Assembly: GCF_001998885.1 (NCBI RefSeq)
Contig: NZ_CP019609.1
Location: forward strand, 372,001 to 436,000
DNA from: Vagococcus penaei
Lineage (GTDB): Bacteria; Bacillota; Bacilli; Lactobacillales; Vagococcaceae
Reading direction: 5' to 3'
DNA: 64,000 nucleotides
This document shows, piece by piece, positions 36,205-45,054 of the stretch. The notes below the pieces were generated by a model. It ran no database searches and had not been told where the DNA came from. It saw only the letters and a list, made by a program, of their open reading frames with translations. The number at the start of each line of letters is the position of its first letter. Within the stretch, counting starts at the first letter, position 1. Position numbers and translations under genes: made by a program.

Positions 36205-36954
36205 TTAACTCTCCTTAATGTCTTTCTGTGCCGCATGCCAACGATAGGCTTTGCTAATAAACACAGGAATTTGACCCATTCGATTTAGTCGTTTTAAATC
36301 ACTACAAGATCGGTAGACCCATTCTAAATTGGTCTTGATAAAAAAGTCGGGCGCTCGTTTGACGAACCCACTGATTACATCAAAACTGCCACCAACTGTC
36401 TGATAAATTAAACAAGGTAGAGCGTCAATATGCTCGGCTAACCATAATTCTTGACGTGGTGAGCCTAGTCCAACAAATAGCATATCTGCTTGACTTTCTT
36501 GAATCTTATTAACGATGGCTTCATCAGATAAATCAGTATAGCCATCTAGATAGCCACCTAATGTTAAACGAGGGAAGTCTTTTTGAATATTAGCTGCTGC
36601 TTGTTTTATCACGTCTGGCTTAGCACCAAAAAGAAAAATTGATTTTTGATGACGATTCGCATAGGCTAAAGCCTCATGCATGACATCGATTCCCGCAACT
36701 CTTGTGTGAATATTGCCACCAGTCCATTGAGACATTTTAACAATCCCGATACCATCAGGAAAACGATGTGTGGATGTTTCAATAAATTGCTTCACTTGAG
36801 GGTTTTCCTCAGACATTAAAATAATTTGTGGATTAACACTAGTTAAAGTCATCTTTTCATTTAAATTGAAGGCACGAGAAAAGTCAGCAATAATATCATT
36901 CATTGTCACAATATCAATCGTCGTATTTAAAATTTTCTCTGTTTGATACGCCAT
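36205..36954 (-). CDS. tagA: TagA, N-acetylmannosaminyltransferase
   Basis: A 249-residue WecG/TagA/CpsF enzyme that moves ManNAc from UDP-ManNAc onto the GlcNAc-lipid made by TagO, the committed step of WTA synthesis. THRFPDGIGIVKMSQW carries the proposed catalytic Asp (about residue 68); SIFLFGAKPDVIKQAAANI and FVGLGSPRQELWLAEH are the other family motifs. The tail is basic, for membrane contact. It begins 2 bases after the tagB-like gene stop. Confidence 0.95.
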   Translation of the reverse strand: MAYQTEKILNTTIDIVTMNDIIADFSRAFNLNEKMTLTSVNPQIILMSEENPQVKQFIETSTHRFPDGIGIVKMSQWTGGNIHTRVAGIDVMHEALAYANRHQKSIFLFGAKPDVIKQAAANIQKDFPRLTLGGYLDGYTDLSDEAIVNKIQESQADMLFVGLGSPRQELWLAEHIDALPCLIYQTVGGSFDVISGFVKRAPDFFIKTNLEWVYRSCSDLKRLNRMGQIPVFISKAYRWHAAQKDIKES

Positions 36955-36956
36955 AG

Positions 36957-38114
36957 TTATGCGTCACCCATTTCTCTTGTAATTTTATCTAATAAGCGCT
37001 CAATTGCCTGCCCATCATTATAAGTATGCCACATTTGTTTGAAATCTGTTAAATCAGTGGTCTTTTCATCTAAAATACGAGCGATGACATCTGTTGTTGT
37101 GTGACACACTGTTGGTGGTAACATCGCTTTAATATTAGGTTGTAGACCAGTCGTTTGACCGTAAGTCGCTTCATCATACCAATAAAAGACTAAACGCCCA
37201 TGTGGTTTAATAAGTGCGTAATCAAAGGCAACTGATGAATAATCAGTTAGTAAGACATCGGCTTGTTGAACCAAATCATCTGCGGAGACACTTGCATTCG
37301 CATAAGTGACAAATGATGATTGATACAATTCAGCTGTTTGCCACAAACTATGTGGATGCTCTTTAATAATCAATCGGTAATGATCACCAAGGGCTTGTTC
37401 CAGTTGCTGAATATCTAATGGGTAAGTTGGAGACAAATTCTCCCGATATGTTGGTAAATAAACGATGGTTCGTTTAGACATCTCATGATCAGTCTCCACA
37501 CTTGTCTGCATTGCATTGACTAAATAATCCGTTCGTGGAAAACCAGTGAGCCAAATTTGCGAAGCGGCCACACCGTAGCTACGTTCAAAAACATCCGCCA
37601 TAGCCTCGGATCCTACCACAATGTAGTCCATAGCTTGATAGACCCTAGTAAAGCGTGCCCTATCTTTTGAGGAACGCTTTTGAGCTGTCAAATCTTCATA
37701 ACCAAATTGCTTGATTGCACCTGTTGCATGCCAAATTTGAATGACTCTTAACCCATTAGATTTATCAATATCACCTAAAAAAGCAAAATAGTTGTCACAG
37801 ACACACACACGAACTTTTTTTAGCTGTCTAATGCAACGTGTCAGATGACTTAGCCCATCCAATGGAAGACAGGTTACAGCGACCAATCCTTGCAAACGCT
37901 TGACGTCTGGCAAACAATTCTTAGTATAAAAAACTGTCACTTTATAGCGCTCACTTAACGCGGCAATAAGGCCATAATCATTATTAGGAAAACTCATCAA
38001 ATAGACAATTTCTTTTTGCTGTTCACTTTTACTCAAACGCGAGACAGCTCTAACATATTTGTCATAGATTTGTTTCGACGCACTAATCAATGTCGCTTTC
38101 ATTTGGCTACACAT
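36957..38114 (-). CDS. TagB-like CDP-glycerol glycerophosphotransferase
   Basis: A glycerophosphotransferase of about 385 residues: IQIWHATGAIKQFGYED is the variant of the WHGTPLKK motif seen in TagB-type primases, followed by VYLPTYRENLSPTY, IIKEHPHSLWQ and VLLTDYSSVAFDYAL. By family it adds the first glycerol-phosphate to the ManNAc-GlcNAc lipid. The ATG at 38114 overlaps the tagH stop (ATGTGTAG); an ATG at 38102 (MKATLISA) is also plausible, and the open frame runs to 38141. Confidence 0.87.
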   Translation of the reverse strand: MCSQMKATLISASKQIYDKYVRAVSRLSKSEQQKEIVYLMSFPNNDYGLIAALSERYKVTVFYTKNCLPDVKRLQGLVAVTCLPLDGLSHLTRCIRQLKKVRVCVCDNYFAFLGDIDKSNGLRVIQIWHATGAIKQFGYEDLTAQKRSSKDRARFTRVYQAMDYIVVGSEAMADVFERSYGVAASQIWLTGFPRTDYLVNAMQTSVETDHEMSKRTIVYLPTYRENLSPTYPLDIQQLEQALGDHYRLIIKEHPHSLWQTAELYQSSFVTYANASVSADDLVQQADVLLTDYSSVAFDYALIKPHGRLVFYWYDEATYGQTTGLQPNIKAMLPPTVCHTTTDVIARILDEKTTDLTDFKQMWHTYNDGQAIERLLDKITREMGDA

Positions 38115-39165
38115 GCTCCTCAATGGTTGACGGCTTGTCATTTATGTCGTCAGTTAGTTGAGAAAAAAGTTGACCTGGGTTAGTAATCACAGAATTAAAT
38201 GATTTGCCACTAATATAAATTCCTCCAAAGAAAAATAAGCCAAGAATCATTAACACAAGCGAAATTTTGGTTAATAAGGACATTTTACCAATTGAAGGAC
38301 CTTTAAGCGCTACGGCCTCGTGACCTCTTTCAGTCGCGACCTCCGCTAATTGCTCACGGTTAAAGTTCCGTTGTTTTTTCTTATAGTCTGCTTGATAATT
38401 CTTTTTTGTTTCCGCATTTTGGGCACGGAACCATTTAATAAATTCATTGTAATGAGCGACTACTTCTTTTGTTTCACCGTACTCACGTAATTCACCATAG
38501 TGAATCCAAGCAACTTTGTCACATAGTTTTTCAATTTGACCAATCGCATGAGACACAAAAAAGATTGTCTTCCCTTGTTCTTTAAAACTTAAAATACGAT
38601 CGACACATTTTTGATAGAATGTATCATCACCAACCGATAGTGCCTCATCAATGATTAGCACGTCAGGGTTATTATGCACAGCGATTGAGAATCCTAGTCG
38701 AGCTTTCATCCCACTAGAATAGTTTTTAACGGGCTGATCAATAAAATCACCCAAATCAGCAAAGGCTTTAATATCTTCTAACATATCGTCGATTTCTTCG
38801 TTCGTAAATCCACTCATCAGACATTTTAAACGAATGTTTTCTAAGCCAGTTAATTGGCCTTTAAGTCCAGCACCAATTGCAATGATTGATGTCTCACCAT
38901 TAATCGTCATTTGGCCAGTTGTTTGAGGGATAATACCGGCTAAAATATTTGATAGCGTTGACTTACCAGAACCATTGATACCAATTAAACCAATTGTTTC
39001 ACCAGAATAGACGGTTAAATCAATTCCTTTGAGTCCCCAGAAATGTGGAACATCTTTTTGAGAAAACTTAAATAACGCTTTAATTTTGTCAGATTTCTTT
39101 TTATATAAATCAAATTCTTTTGTCACCATTGTTAATTTTACTTTGATATTATCTTCTTGTTTCAC
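38107..39165 (-). CDS. tagH: TagH, teichoic acid ABC transporter ATPase
   Basis: A 352-residue ATPase. Walker A GINGSGKSTLSN, signature YSSGMKARLGFS, Walker B VLIIDEALSVGD and H-loop FFVSHAIGQ are all present. After the ATPase (to about residue 245) is a linker and one membrane segment near the C-terminus (LVLMILGLFFFGGIYISG), a known TagH feature. The start appears to be GTG at 39165. First gene of the WTA operon, downstream of a good promoter. Confidence 0.94.
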   Translation of the reverse strand: MKQEDNIKVKLTMVTKEFDLYKKKSDKIKALFKFSQKDVPHFWGLKGIDLTVYSGETIGLIGINGSGKSTLSNILAGIIPQTTGQMTINGETSIIAIGAGLKGQLTGLENIRLKCLMSGFTNEEIDDMLEDIKAFADLGDFIDQPVKNYSSGMKARLGFSIAVHNNPDVLIIDEALSVGDDTFYQKCVDRILSFKEQGKTIFFVSHAIGQIEKLCDKVAWIHYGELREYGETKEVVAHYNEFIKWFRAQNAETKKNYQADYKKKQRNFNREQLAEVATERGHEAVALKGPSIGKMSLLTKISLVLMILGLFFFGGIYISGKSFNSVITNPGQLFSQLTDDINDKPSTIEEHV

Positions 39166-39218
39166 TTCGATCCATCCTATTCTGTCATACTGATCTATTG
39201 TATTGAAACCTCATAGAG

Positions 39219-39247
39219 ATTTTACACTAATTCGTTGCATTTTTCAA
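39219..39247 (-). promoter_or_regulatory. Promoter of the WTA operon (before tagH)
   Basis: On the minus strand TTGAAA (39247 to 39242), a 17-base spacer and TAAAAT (39224 to 39219), about 54 bases before the tagH start. Confidence 0.75.
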
Positions 39248-39285
39248 AAATACTCTTTAAATTTATTAGAAACTAAAGATATTAG

Positions 39286-39325
39286 TAACAAAAAAGCCAT
39301 TTTCCCCGAAAGAAAAACGGCTCTT
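39286..39325 (-). terminator. Terminator of the LCP gene
   Basis: On the minus strand AGCCGTTTT pairs with AAAATGGCT (one G-T pair) and is followed by TTTTTTG. It overlaps the last bases before 39330, where the LCP gene ends. Confidence 0.8.
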
Positions 39326-39329
39326 AGTG

Positions 39330-40478
39330 TTAGTTGTCGACCGCTAATCCATCTTGCGGATACGTCTCAGGTGCTACAACACCATTGGATTCAAATTTAA
39401 ATCCAGGTTCATCACGTTCATCTTTTTGATCTAATCCTAAAGATACGCGCATTTTGTGTGAAATATATTCAATACTATCTTTGTGTAAACCGACCATGCT
39501 AACTGGTTCGCCATACGGATTATAGTCAAAACTCATCCAAGAAAAGGTATAAGAATTAAATTTATATTTTTTCGTTAAACCAGATTGTACCACAGATAAA
39601 ATCTTATCAGACGGCATATCCGTTTGAATATGACCATCCAATGCATTTAAAATATTTTTATACTTAGCAATCGATCCAACATCCATCGCCTTATGGGCAA
39701 CAGCCTCTAAGACTTCTTGTTGTCGTTTTCCACGTTCGACATCATTATCAACATAACGTGTCCTTGCAAAGGCTAAAGCTTGTTCGCCATTTAATTTGTG
39801 ACGCCCTTCTTTTAACTCGACAACTTTTTTACCTTGAGCATTTTGTTCAGTCAACGTAAATGGTACGTCAATGTCGACACCACCAAGTGCATTAACTACC
39901 TCTTCAAACGCCTGGAAATCAACTGTCACATAATAATTAATTGGAACGTCTAGTAAACTTTCGACAGAATCAATAGTCGTATCAATGCCACCGTAAGAAA
40001 AAGCTGAATTAATCTTATCTTTACCAGTAAATTCATTCGAATTAATCTGGGTATAGGTGTCTCGTGGAATACTCACCATATCAATAACTTCATGTGTCGG
40101 GTTCAACGTTAAAAGGAGCATCGAATCTGTTCGGGCACTACCAATATTTCGTTCATCGTTATCATCTAGTCCTAAAACTAAAATCGAAATAGGATCTTTT
40201 TGTACGTCGATATTGTCATTAATTTTATCTTTGCCACTTCGAGGATGATACGAATCATTTAAGAACTTATTCGAATCACTGAGCATTTTAACCCCATAGC
40301 CAACACCTGCCAAGATTAAAAGTAATAACATAATGCTAATTACTTGACCTATACGTACCGCTACATGTTTTGATTTTTGTTTACGACTTCTTCGTCTTTG
40401 AGTTTGCTGTTGCTCTCCTTCATTTAAGGTCGCAAGCTCATAACGCTTATGTCGATTATTTCTATCTTTTCTACTCAA
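39330..40478 (-). CDS. LytR-CpsA-Psr (LCP) family phosphotransferase
   Basis: A protein of about 382 residues that attaches WTA or capsule from its lipid carrier to peptidoglycan. It has a basic N-terminal cytoplasmic tail, one membrane segment (about residues 42-65) and the LCP domain with GSARTDSMLLLTL, MVSIPRDTYTQI, GGIDTTIDSVESLL and FARTRYVDNDVERGKRQQEV (the conserved arginines). The TTG at 40478 follows GGGAG at 8 bases and is preferred; the ATG at 40493 has a poorer site. It faces away from tagO, between capsule/WTA genes. Confidence 0.93.
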   Translation of the reverse strand: MSRKDRNNRHKRYELATLNEGEQQQTQRRRSRKQKSKHVAVRIGQVISIMLLLLILAGVGYGVKMLSDSNKFLNDSYHPRSGKDKINDNIDVQKDPISILVLGLDDNDERNIGSARTDSMLLLTLNPTHEVIDMVSIPRDTYTQINSNEFTGKDKINSAFSYGGIDTTIDSVESLLDVPINYYVTVDFQAFEEVVNALGGVDIDVPFTLTEQNAQGKKVVELKEGRHKLNGEQALAFARTRYVDNDVERGKRQQEVLEAVAHKAMDVGSIAKYKNILNALDGHIQTDMPSDKILSVVQSGLTKKYKFNSYTFSWMSFDYNPYGEPVSMVGLHKDSIEYISHKMRVSLGLDQKDERDEPGFKFESNGVVAPETYPQDGLAVDN

Positions 40479-40632
40479 TGAAAAAACTCCCATATCTTCA
40501 ATCTTTTTGTCCTAAGCGTTCTGTAGGTAGAACAATTATACATAATACTATACCATAGAGTTTTATTGAAATATATAACCAAATAAATATAACTAAATCT
40601 TAAATATTTTTTAAAACTTTATTTTTCCGTAA

Positions 40633-40661
40633 TTGTGTCTCTATCACTAATCGGGTATAAT
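40633..40661 (+). promoter_or_regulatory. Promoter of tagO
   Basis: TTGTGT (40633-40638), 17-base spacer, perfect TATAAT (40656-40661), about 33 bases before the start codon. Confidence 0.8.
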
Positions 40662-40693
40662 AAAATTTGAATTGCGAAAGTAGGTATATGTAT

Positions 40694-41836
40694 ATGAGTT
40701 TTATAACCACCTTGCTGCTTCGCTTATTAATTACGGCAATCTTTGCGGCTGCAATCACGCCTCTCGTCCGATTATTGGCGTTTAAAATTGGTGCCGTAGA
40801 TATTCCAAATAAGCGACGGATTAACAAAAAAATTATGCCTAGTGCTGGTGGATTGGCGATTTATATTGCTTTTTCATTGTCATTAGTTGTCCTTTTCCAA
40901 GACATAATCCCTTTATTTTATAGTTTAAATATCATTGCATCATCTGGTATTATTGTCATCACTGGTTTACTTGATGACGTTATTGAGCTCACACCAAGGC
41001 AAAAGCTTTTCGGGATGATTTTAGCTGCTGTTTATGTATGTTTCGTTTTTGATATTACCATTCAAACGGTGACCTTACCTTATTTTGGGACGATTACCTT
41101 AGGGATTTTAAGCTATCCTGTCACTATTTTATGGATTATCGCTTTGACCAATGCAATCAATTTAATTGATGGTTTAGATGGTCTGGCATCGGGTATTTCT
41201 ATTATCGCCTTAACAAGTATTGGATTTGTTGGTTATATTGGTAGTTCGACTGGGGCCGTTAAGTTACAAGTACCCATTACGATTTTTATTTTACTATTCA
41301 GTATTATTGGTTTTTTCCCATTTAATTTCTTTCCAGCAAAAATATTTTTAGGTGATACTGGGGCACTATTTTTAGGCTTTATGATATCCGTCTTATCCAT
41401 CCAAGGTCTCAAAAATGCAACGTTTATCTCTTTAATTACACCCCTAGTGATTTTAGGCGTTCCGATCACTGATACTATTTTTGCAATGCTTCGCCGAAAA
41501 TTAAATAATCGACCCATTTCCTCCGCCGATAAAATGCATTTGCACCATCGTCTGTTGTCCTTAGGCTTTACGCATCGCGGAGCAGTTATTATGATTTATT
41601 GTTTAGCAATTGTTTTTTCTCTAATTGCTTTACTTTATATGTATACTAACACCTGGGCGACTATTTTACTGATTATTAGTTGTGCGTTTGGTATCGAACT
41701 TTTAATCGAGCTTTTAGGTTTACTTGGTACTGATCGACAACCGATGTTAACTTTATTTAAATTTATTGGCAATAGAGCCTATCGTCAAAAAAAAATGGCT
41801 AATTATCACGAAAAAAAGAACGATAAGTCGGAATAA
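40694..41836 (+). CDS. tagO: TagO, UDP-GlcNAc:undecaprenyl-phosphate GlcNAc-1-phosphate transferase
   Basis: First enzyme of WTA synthesis, a 380-residue polytopic protein of the MraY/WecA family with about ten membrane segments. Motifs: VDIPNKRRINKK, GLLDDVIELTPRQK (Asp-Asp), NLIDGLDGLASG, FLGDTGALFLGF and the cytoplasmic HLHHRLLSLGF carbohydrate-recognition loop. The ATG at 40694 (MSFITT) sits at the right distance from AGTAGG; the open frame extends upstream to a TTG at 40667. Faces away from the LCP gene. Confidence 0.95.
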   Translation: MSFITTLLLRLLITAIFAAAITPLVRLLAFKIGAVDIPNKRRINKKIMPSAGGLAIYIAFSLSLVVLFQDIIPLFYSLNIIASSGIIVITGLLDDVIELTPRQKLFGMILAAVYVCFVFDITIQTVTLPYFGTITLGILSYPVTILWIIALTNAINLIDGLDGLASGISIIALTSIGFVGYIGSSTGAVKLQVPITIFILLFSIIGFFPFNFFPAKIFLGDTGALFLGFMISVLSIQGLKNATFISLITPLVILGVPITDTIFAMLRRKLNNRPISSADKMHLHHRLLSLGFTHRGAVIMIYCLAIVFSLIALLYMYTNTWATILLIISCAFGIELLIELLGLLGTDRQPMLTLFKFIGNRAYRQKKMANYHEKKNDKSE

Positions 41837-41877
41837 GTGATACTCACTTACCTTCCAAGCTTATCGCTCTTTTTTTG
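41821..41877. terminator. Bidirectional terminator overlapping the ends of tagO and yihY
   Basis: CGATAAG, GGAA and AAGTGA pair in order with TCACTT, TTCC and CTTATCG (41821-41866), followed on the plus strand by CTCTTTTTTT. On the minus strand GTTCTTTTTTT follows. The two coding regions end 11 bases apart, so the stem lies partly inside both. Confidence 0.85.
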
Positions 41878-42822
41878 TTTGTTGCCATGTCGATCTAGCA
41901 CTTTTTTTAAATCAGCGTGCTCATCTTCTTCTTTGCTCAACCGATCTTCTATATAGTAGTCAATGACATTTTTCTTTTTCTGGATTTTGCCATAGACTAA
42001 CTTTTCGACAGTGACATTAATAACGCCACCCAAAATAATCAATTTAGCAGCTAAATTCAACCACAGAATAAAAATAATGAATCCTCCAAGAATACCATAA
42101 CTATTAATCCGTCTAAAAAAATAATTGATGTATAAGCTAAAGAATTGCGTCACAATCATCCACGACATTGTTGTAAAGATTGCTCCTGGAATAATCGTTC
42201 GTAAGTGAACTTTGGCATTAGGTACCCAATAGTAGAGCATAAATAGGATAACCAATAAAATCACAGATGTCACAGGCCAACGCAACTTGATAAATGTCGC
42301 TAAGATATCTTGTGGCAATCCGAATCGTGGCAAGGCATACTCCAATATCGTTTGACCAAAACCCATAAAAATCAATAGTAAGGAAATGACAAATAATAGG
42401 AAGAAAACCATTAAAAATGAAAAAATTCGCCGTAAAAATTGCATTTTTTGCTTAGGTATGCCGTATGCTTTGTTTAAACTAATTTGAATACCATTAATGC
42501 CTTTACTAACAGCCCAAAATGTCCCGATAGCTGAAACAGATAATAATCCACCATTGCTTTTAGCTAATAAATTTAAAATAGTATCCTTTAAAATCAAATA
42601 AATATCAGCTGGCAACAGCTCTTTGATATAGGGTAAAATATTTTCCTGACTAATATGCAGATATGGCAAGATATTTCCCACTGCAATTAGCAAAGGGAAA
42701 AAAGCCAATAATAAATAATAGGTGATAACAATTGAGTAAATCGTCATTTCCGCTTGTTTAAACGTCGTAGTAAATTCTTTCGCTGCTTGTTTAAACGTTA
42801 CTTTATTCCCTTCACTAGACAT
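41848..42822 (-). CDS. YihY/BrkB family inner membrane protein
   Basis: A 324-residue protein with six membrane segments and the YihY-family stretches TIYSIVITYYLLLAFFPLL, SVSAIGTFWAVSKGINGIQ, YYWVPNAKVHLRTIIPGAI and YGILGGFIIFILWLNL. The C-terminal tail is charged and cytoplasmic. Once called ribonuclease BN in error; the real function is unknown. It is 12 bases downstream of map on the same strand, so the two are probably cotranscribed. Confidence 0.9.
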   Translation of the reverse strand: MSSEGNKVTFKQAAKEFTTTFKQAEMTIYSIVITYYLLLAFFPLLIAVGNILPYLHISQENILPYIKELLPADIYLILKDTILNLLAKSNGGLLSVSAIGTFWAVSKGINGIQISLNKAYGIPKQKMQFLRRIFSFLMVFFLLFVISLLLIFMGFGQTILEYALPRFGLPQDILATFIKLRWPVTSVILLVILFMLYYWVPNAKVHLRTIIPGAIFTTMSWMIVTQFFSLYINYFFRRINSYGILGGFIIFILWLNLAAKLIILGGVINVTVEKLVYGKIQKKKNVIDYYIEDRLSKEEDEHADLKKVLDRHGNKQKKSDKLGR

Positions 42823-42834
42823 AGGCTTCCCTCA

Positions 42835-43584
42835 TTATTTCTGTTCTGTTAAAATTTGTGGGCCATCTTTAGTAATGGCAATAGTATGTTCATACTGACA
42901 ACTCAATCCACCATCTCGAGTCCGAGCAGTCCAGCCATTATCATCCATTTTCATTTGCCAAGTTCCAGTATTTACCATTGGTTCGATAGTGATAACCATA
43001 CCTTCTTTTAAACGCAAACCTTTTCCTGGTTCACCATAATGTGGCACTGATGGCGCTTCATGAATCGTTGGTCCAATACCATGACCGATAAAATCACGGA
43101 CAACTCCAAGTTTTTCACCTTCAACGTATGTTTGGATAGCGTGACCAATATCGCCAATTCGATTGCCGACTTGTGCTTGCTCAATTCCTAGATATAAGGC
43201 TTTTTTAGTCACTTCCATTAAGTGATCGATTTCTGGTGTTGACTTACCGACAACATATGACCAACAAGAATCGCTCATTGCACCTTTTAAATCAATACAC
43301 ATATCGACTTTAATTAAATCGCCGTCTTTTAATTTTTCTTTACGTGGGAAACCGTGACAAATTTCATCATTAATACTGCAACACGTCGCATACTTATAGC
43401 CTTCGTAACCAATTTGTGCTGCGATCCCACCATGCTCTTCAATCATGTTACGAACGAAGACCTCAATATCCCAACTCGTAATCCCTGGTTTAATAAAACC
43501 GCGCAGCGCTTCATGGACACTTGCGAGTAATTCACCAGATTCTCTCATCATTTCTATTTCACGCGGTGATTTTAATGTAATCAT
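42835..43584 (-). CDS. map: Map, methionine aminopeptidase type I
   Basis: A 249-residue enzyme removing the initiator methionine from new proteins. The metal ligands are seen in order in VDMCIDLKGAMSDSCW (two Asp), GHGIGPTIHEAPSVPHY (His), EGMVITIEPMV (Glu) and CQYEHTIAIT (Glu). The ATG at 43584 (MITLKSPREIEMM) follows AGAGGAGAAG; a frame extension to 43602 is not needed. Likely essential. Confidence 0.96.
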   Translation of the reverse strand: MITLKSPREIEMMRESGELLASVHEALRGFIKPGITSWDIEVFVRNMIEEHGGIAAQIGYEGYKYATCCSINDEICHGFPRKEKLKDGDLIKVDMCIDLKGAMSDSCWSYVVGKSTPEIDHLMEVTKKALYLGIEQAQVGNRIGDIGHAIQTYVEGEKLGVVRDFIGHGIGPTIHEAPSVPHYGEPGKGLRLKEGMVITIEPMVNTGTWQMKMDDNGWTARTRDGGLSCQYEHTIAITKDGPQILTEQK

Positions 43585-43696
43585 TTTTACTTCTCCTCTC
43601 AATCAATACACATAACAGTCTTATTTTAGCACAAAGCTAGGTTCAGTCCAACCAATCATTCTGAGACTTTAAGAAAATGTCCTGAATTTCTTTTCA

Positions 43697-43724
43697 TTGT
43701 TTTTCGGAACGTATCTGTTATAAT
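43697..43724 (+). promoter_or_regulatory. Promoter of the flavodoxin gene
   Basis: TTGTTT (43697-43702), 16-base spacer, extended -10 TGTTATAAT with TATAAT at 43719-43724; ATG 37 bases downstream. Confidence 0.75.
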
Positions 43725-43760
43725 TTCTTTAGATTTATAAATAAAAGGAGGCTCGTGTGA

Positions 43761-44204
43761 ATGGCACTTGCTAAGATAGTCTATGCCAGTTTAACTGGGA
43801 ATACTGAAGAAATTGCAGATGTTGTTTGTGAAGCATTAGAAGATTTGGGTCTAGATGTTGAAATGAATGAATGTACTCAAGTTGATGCAGCAGATTTTGA
43901 AGATGCTGATATTTGTATCGTGGCAACTTATACTTATGATGACGGTAATCTACCTGATGAAATAATTGATTTTTATGAGGAATTACAAGAACTTGATTTA
44001 ACTGACAAACTATATGGCGTCGTTGGTTCTGGTGATTCTTTTTATGATTACTTTTGTAAATGCGTAGATGACTTTGATAAAGTCTTTGCGGCAACCAATG
44101 CCAAAAAAGGAGCAGAATCAGTTAAAGTGGAATTAGCTGCTGAAGAAAATGATATTGTCGCCTTAGAAGCTTTTGCAAAAGAGTTAGTTAGTAAACTGGG
44201 TTAG
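43761..44204 (+). CDS. Flavodoxin
   Basis: A 147-residue electron carrier. The FMN phosphate loop is YASLTGNTEEIADVV at the N-terminus; ATYTYDDGNLPDE and VGSGDSFYDYFCKCVDDF are the two isoalloxazine-binding loops. The protein is strongly acidic, as flavodoxins are. Ribosome site AAAGGAGG. Single gene between its own promoter and a terminator. The redox partner cannot be inferred from neighbours. Confidence 0.94.
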   Translation: MALAKIVYASLTGNTEEIADVVCEALEDLGLDVEMNECTQVDAADFEDADICIVATYTYDDGNLPDEIIDFYEELQELDLTDKLYGVVGSGDSFYDYFCKCVDDFDKVFAATNAKKGAESVKVELAAEENDIVALEAFAKELVSKLG

Positions 44205-44213
44205 AGGACAATA

Positions 44214-44249
44214 AAAAAGCATAATCGTTTTTTAACGATTATGCTTTTT
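44214..44249. terminator. Bidirectional terminator between flavodoxin and tetR-type genes
   Basis: AAAAAGCATAATCGTT (44214-44229) pairs with AACGATTATGCTTTTT (44234-44249); a T run follows on both strands. Confidence 0.92.
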
Positions 44250-44251
44250 GT

Positions 44252-44821
44252 TTACATAGTTAATGCCATATTTGGATTGCTTTCAGAAAATTTCACACAA
44301 TTTTCTACTATCTGGCTGATTTCTTCCTGTGTCGGATGAATTCTTTCAGATGAAATGAGTGACGCTAAACCTGTTACAATAATAAACATCCCAATGAACA
44401 ATGATTCTTTTTGCTCATCACTTAAATTAACGTATTTTTCATCATTATTAATTTTTTCATAGTACAAGTTATGCGAAAATTTATTTAAATCTTTCCCACC
44501 ATCATGATTTTCAACAAACAGTGACCGATATAAAATCTTTTCCCTTTTAGCAAACTCTAAGAAGTTCAGACATATATCTAATAGTGCGTCCCCCGTCACA
44601 ACTTTAGAAAATACATCATCCGTTAAATATTTTTCAATATCTCTTAGAAATGCCTCACGTAAATCTTCCATATTTTTGAATTCTAAGTAAATTGGTTGCG
44701 TCGAGCTTTTCATTTTACTAGCAATATTACGAGCAGTAAAACCAGAAAATCCTTCAGTAGCGATTACTTGATACGTTGCATCTAAAATATGTTCCCGCGT
44801 AATTGTTTTTCTTCTTGCCAT
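44252..44821 (-). CDS. TetR/AcrR family transcriptional regulator
   Basis: A 189-residue regulator. The N-terminal helix-turn-helix is seen in ITREHILDATYQVIATEGF and FTARNIASKMKSSTQPIYL (about residues 7-50). The C-terminal ligand domain is divergent, with no recognisable ligand. It is divergent from pepS with a 233-base spacer but nothing shows it controls that gene. A short AT-rich hairpin-like spacer lies upstream. Confidence 0.88.
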   Translation of the reverse strand: MARRKTITREHILDATYQVIATEGFSGFTARNIASKMKSSTQPIYLEFKNMEDLREAFLRDIEKYLTDDVFSKVVTGDALLDICLNFLEFAKREKILYRSLFVENHDGGKDLNKFSHNLYYEKINNDEKYVNLSDEQKESLFIGMFIIVTGLASLISSERIHPTQEEISQIVENCVKFSESNPNMALTM

Positions 44822-44989
44822 TTTTGTTTCCCCCTTTAAAATCTGATAGTAAAAATTTCGTGAAATTATCTACCACCATGTGAACATTGTATCATCAATC
44901 GTTACTTAAAAAAAGATGTTCTGTCAACTTTTTTGTCTTTTTAACAAAAAGTTAATGTTATACTATGACACTTTAAACAGATATAGAAA

Positions 44990-45018
44990 TTGATACCCCT
45001 TTATAATTGTGCTATCAT
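44990..45018 (+). promoter_or_regulatory. Promoter of pepS
   Basis: TTGATA (44990-44995), 17-base spacer, TATCAT (45013-45018), 36 bases before the ATG. Confidence 0.65.
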
Positions 45019-45054
45019 GATTTATTATAAATCACTTAAAAAGGAGTTTTTTTT

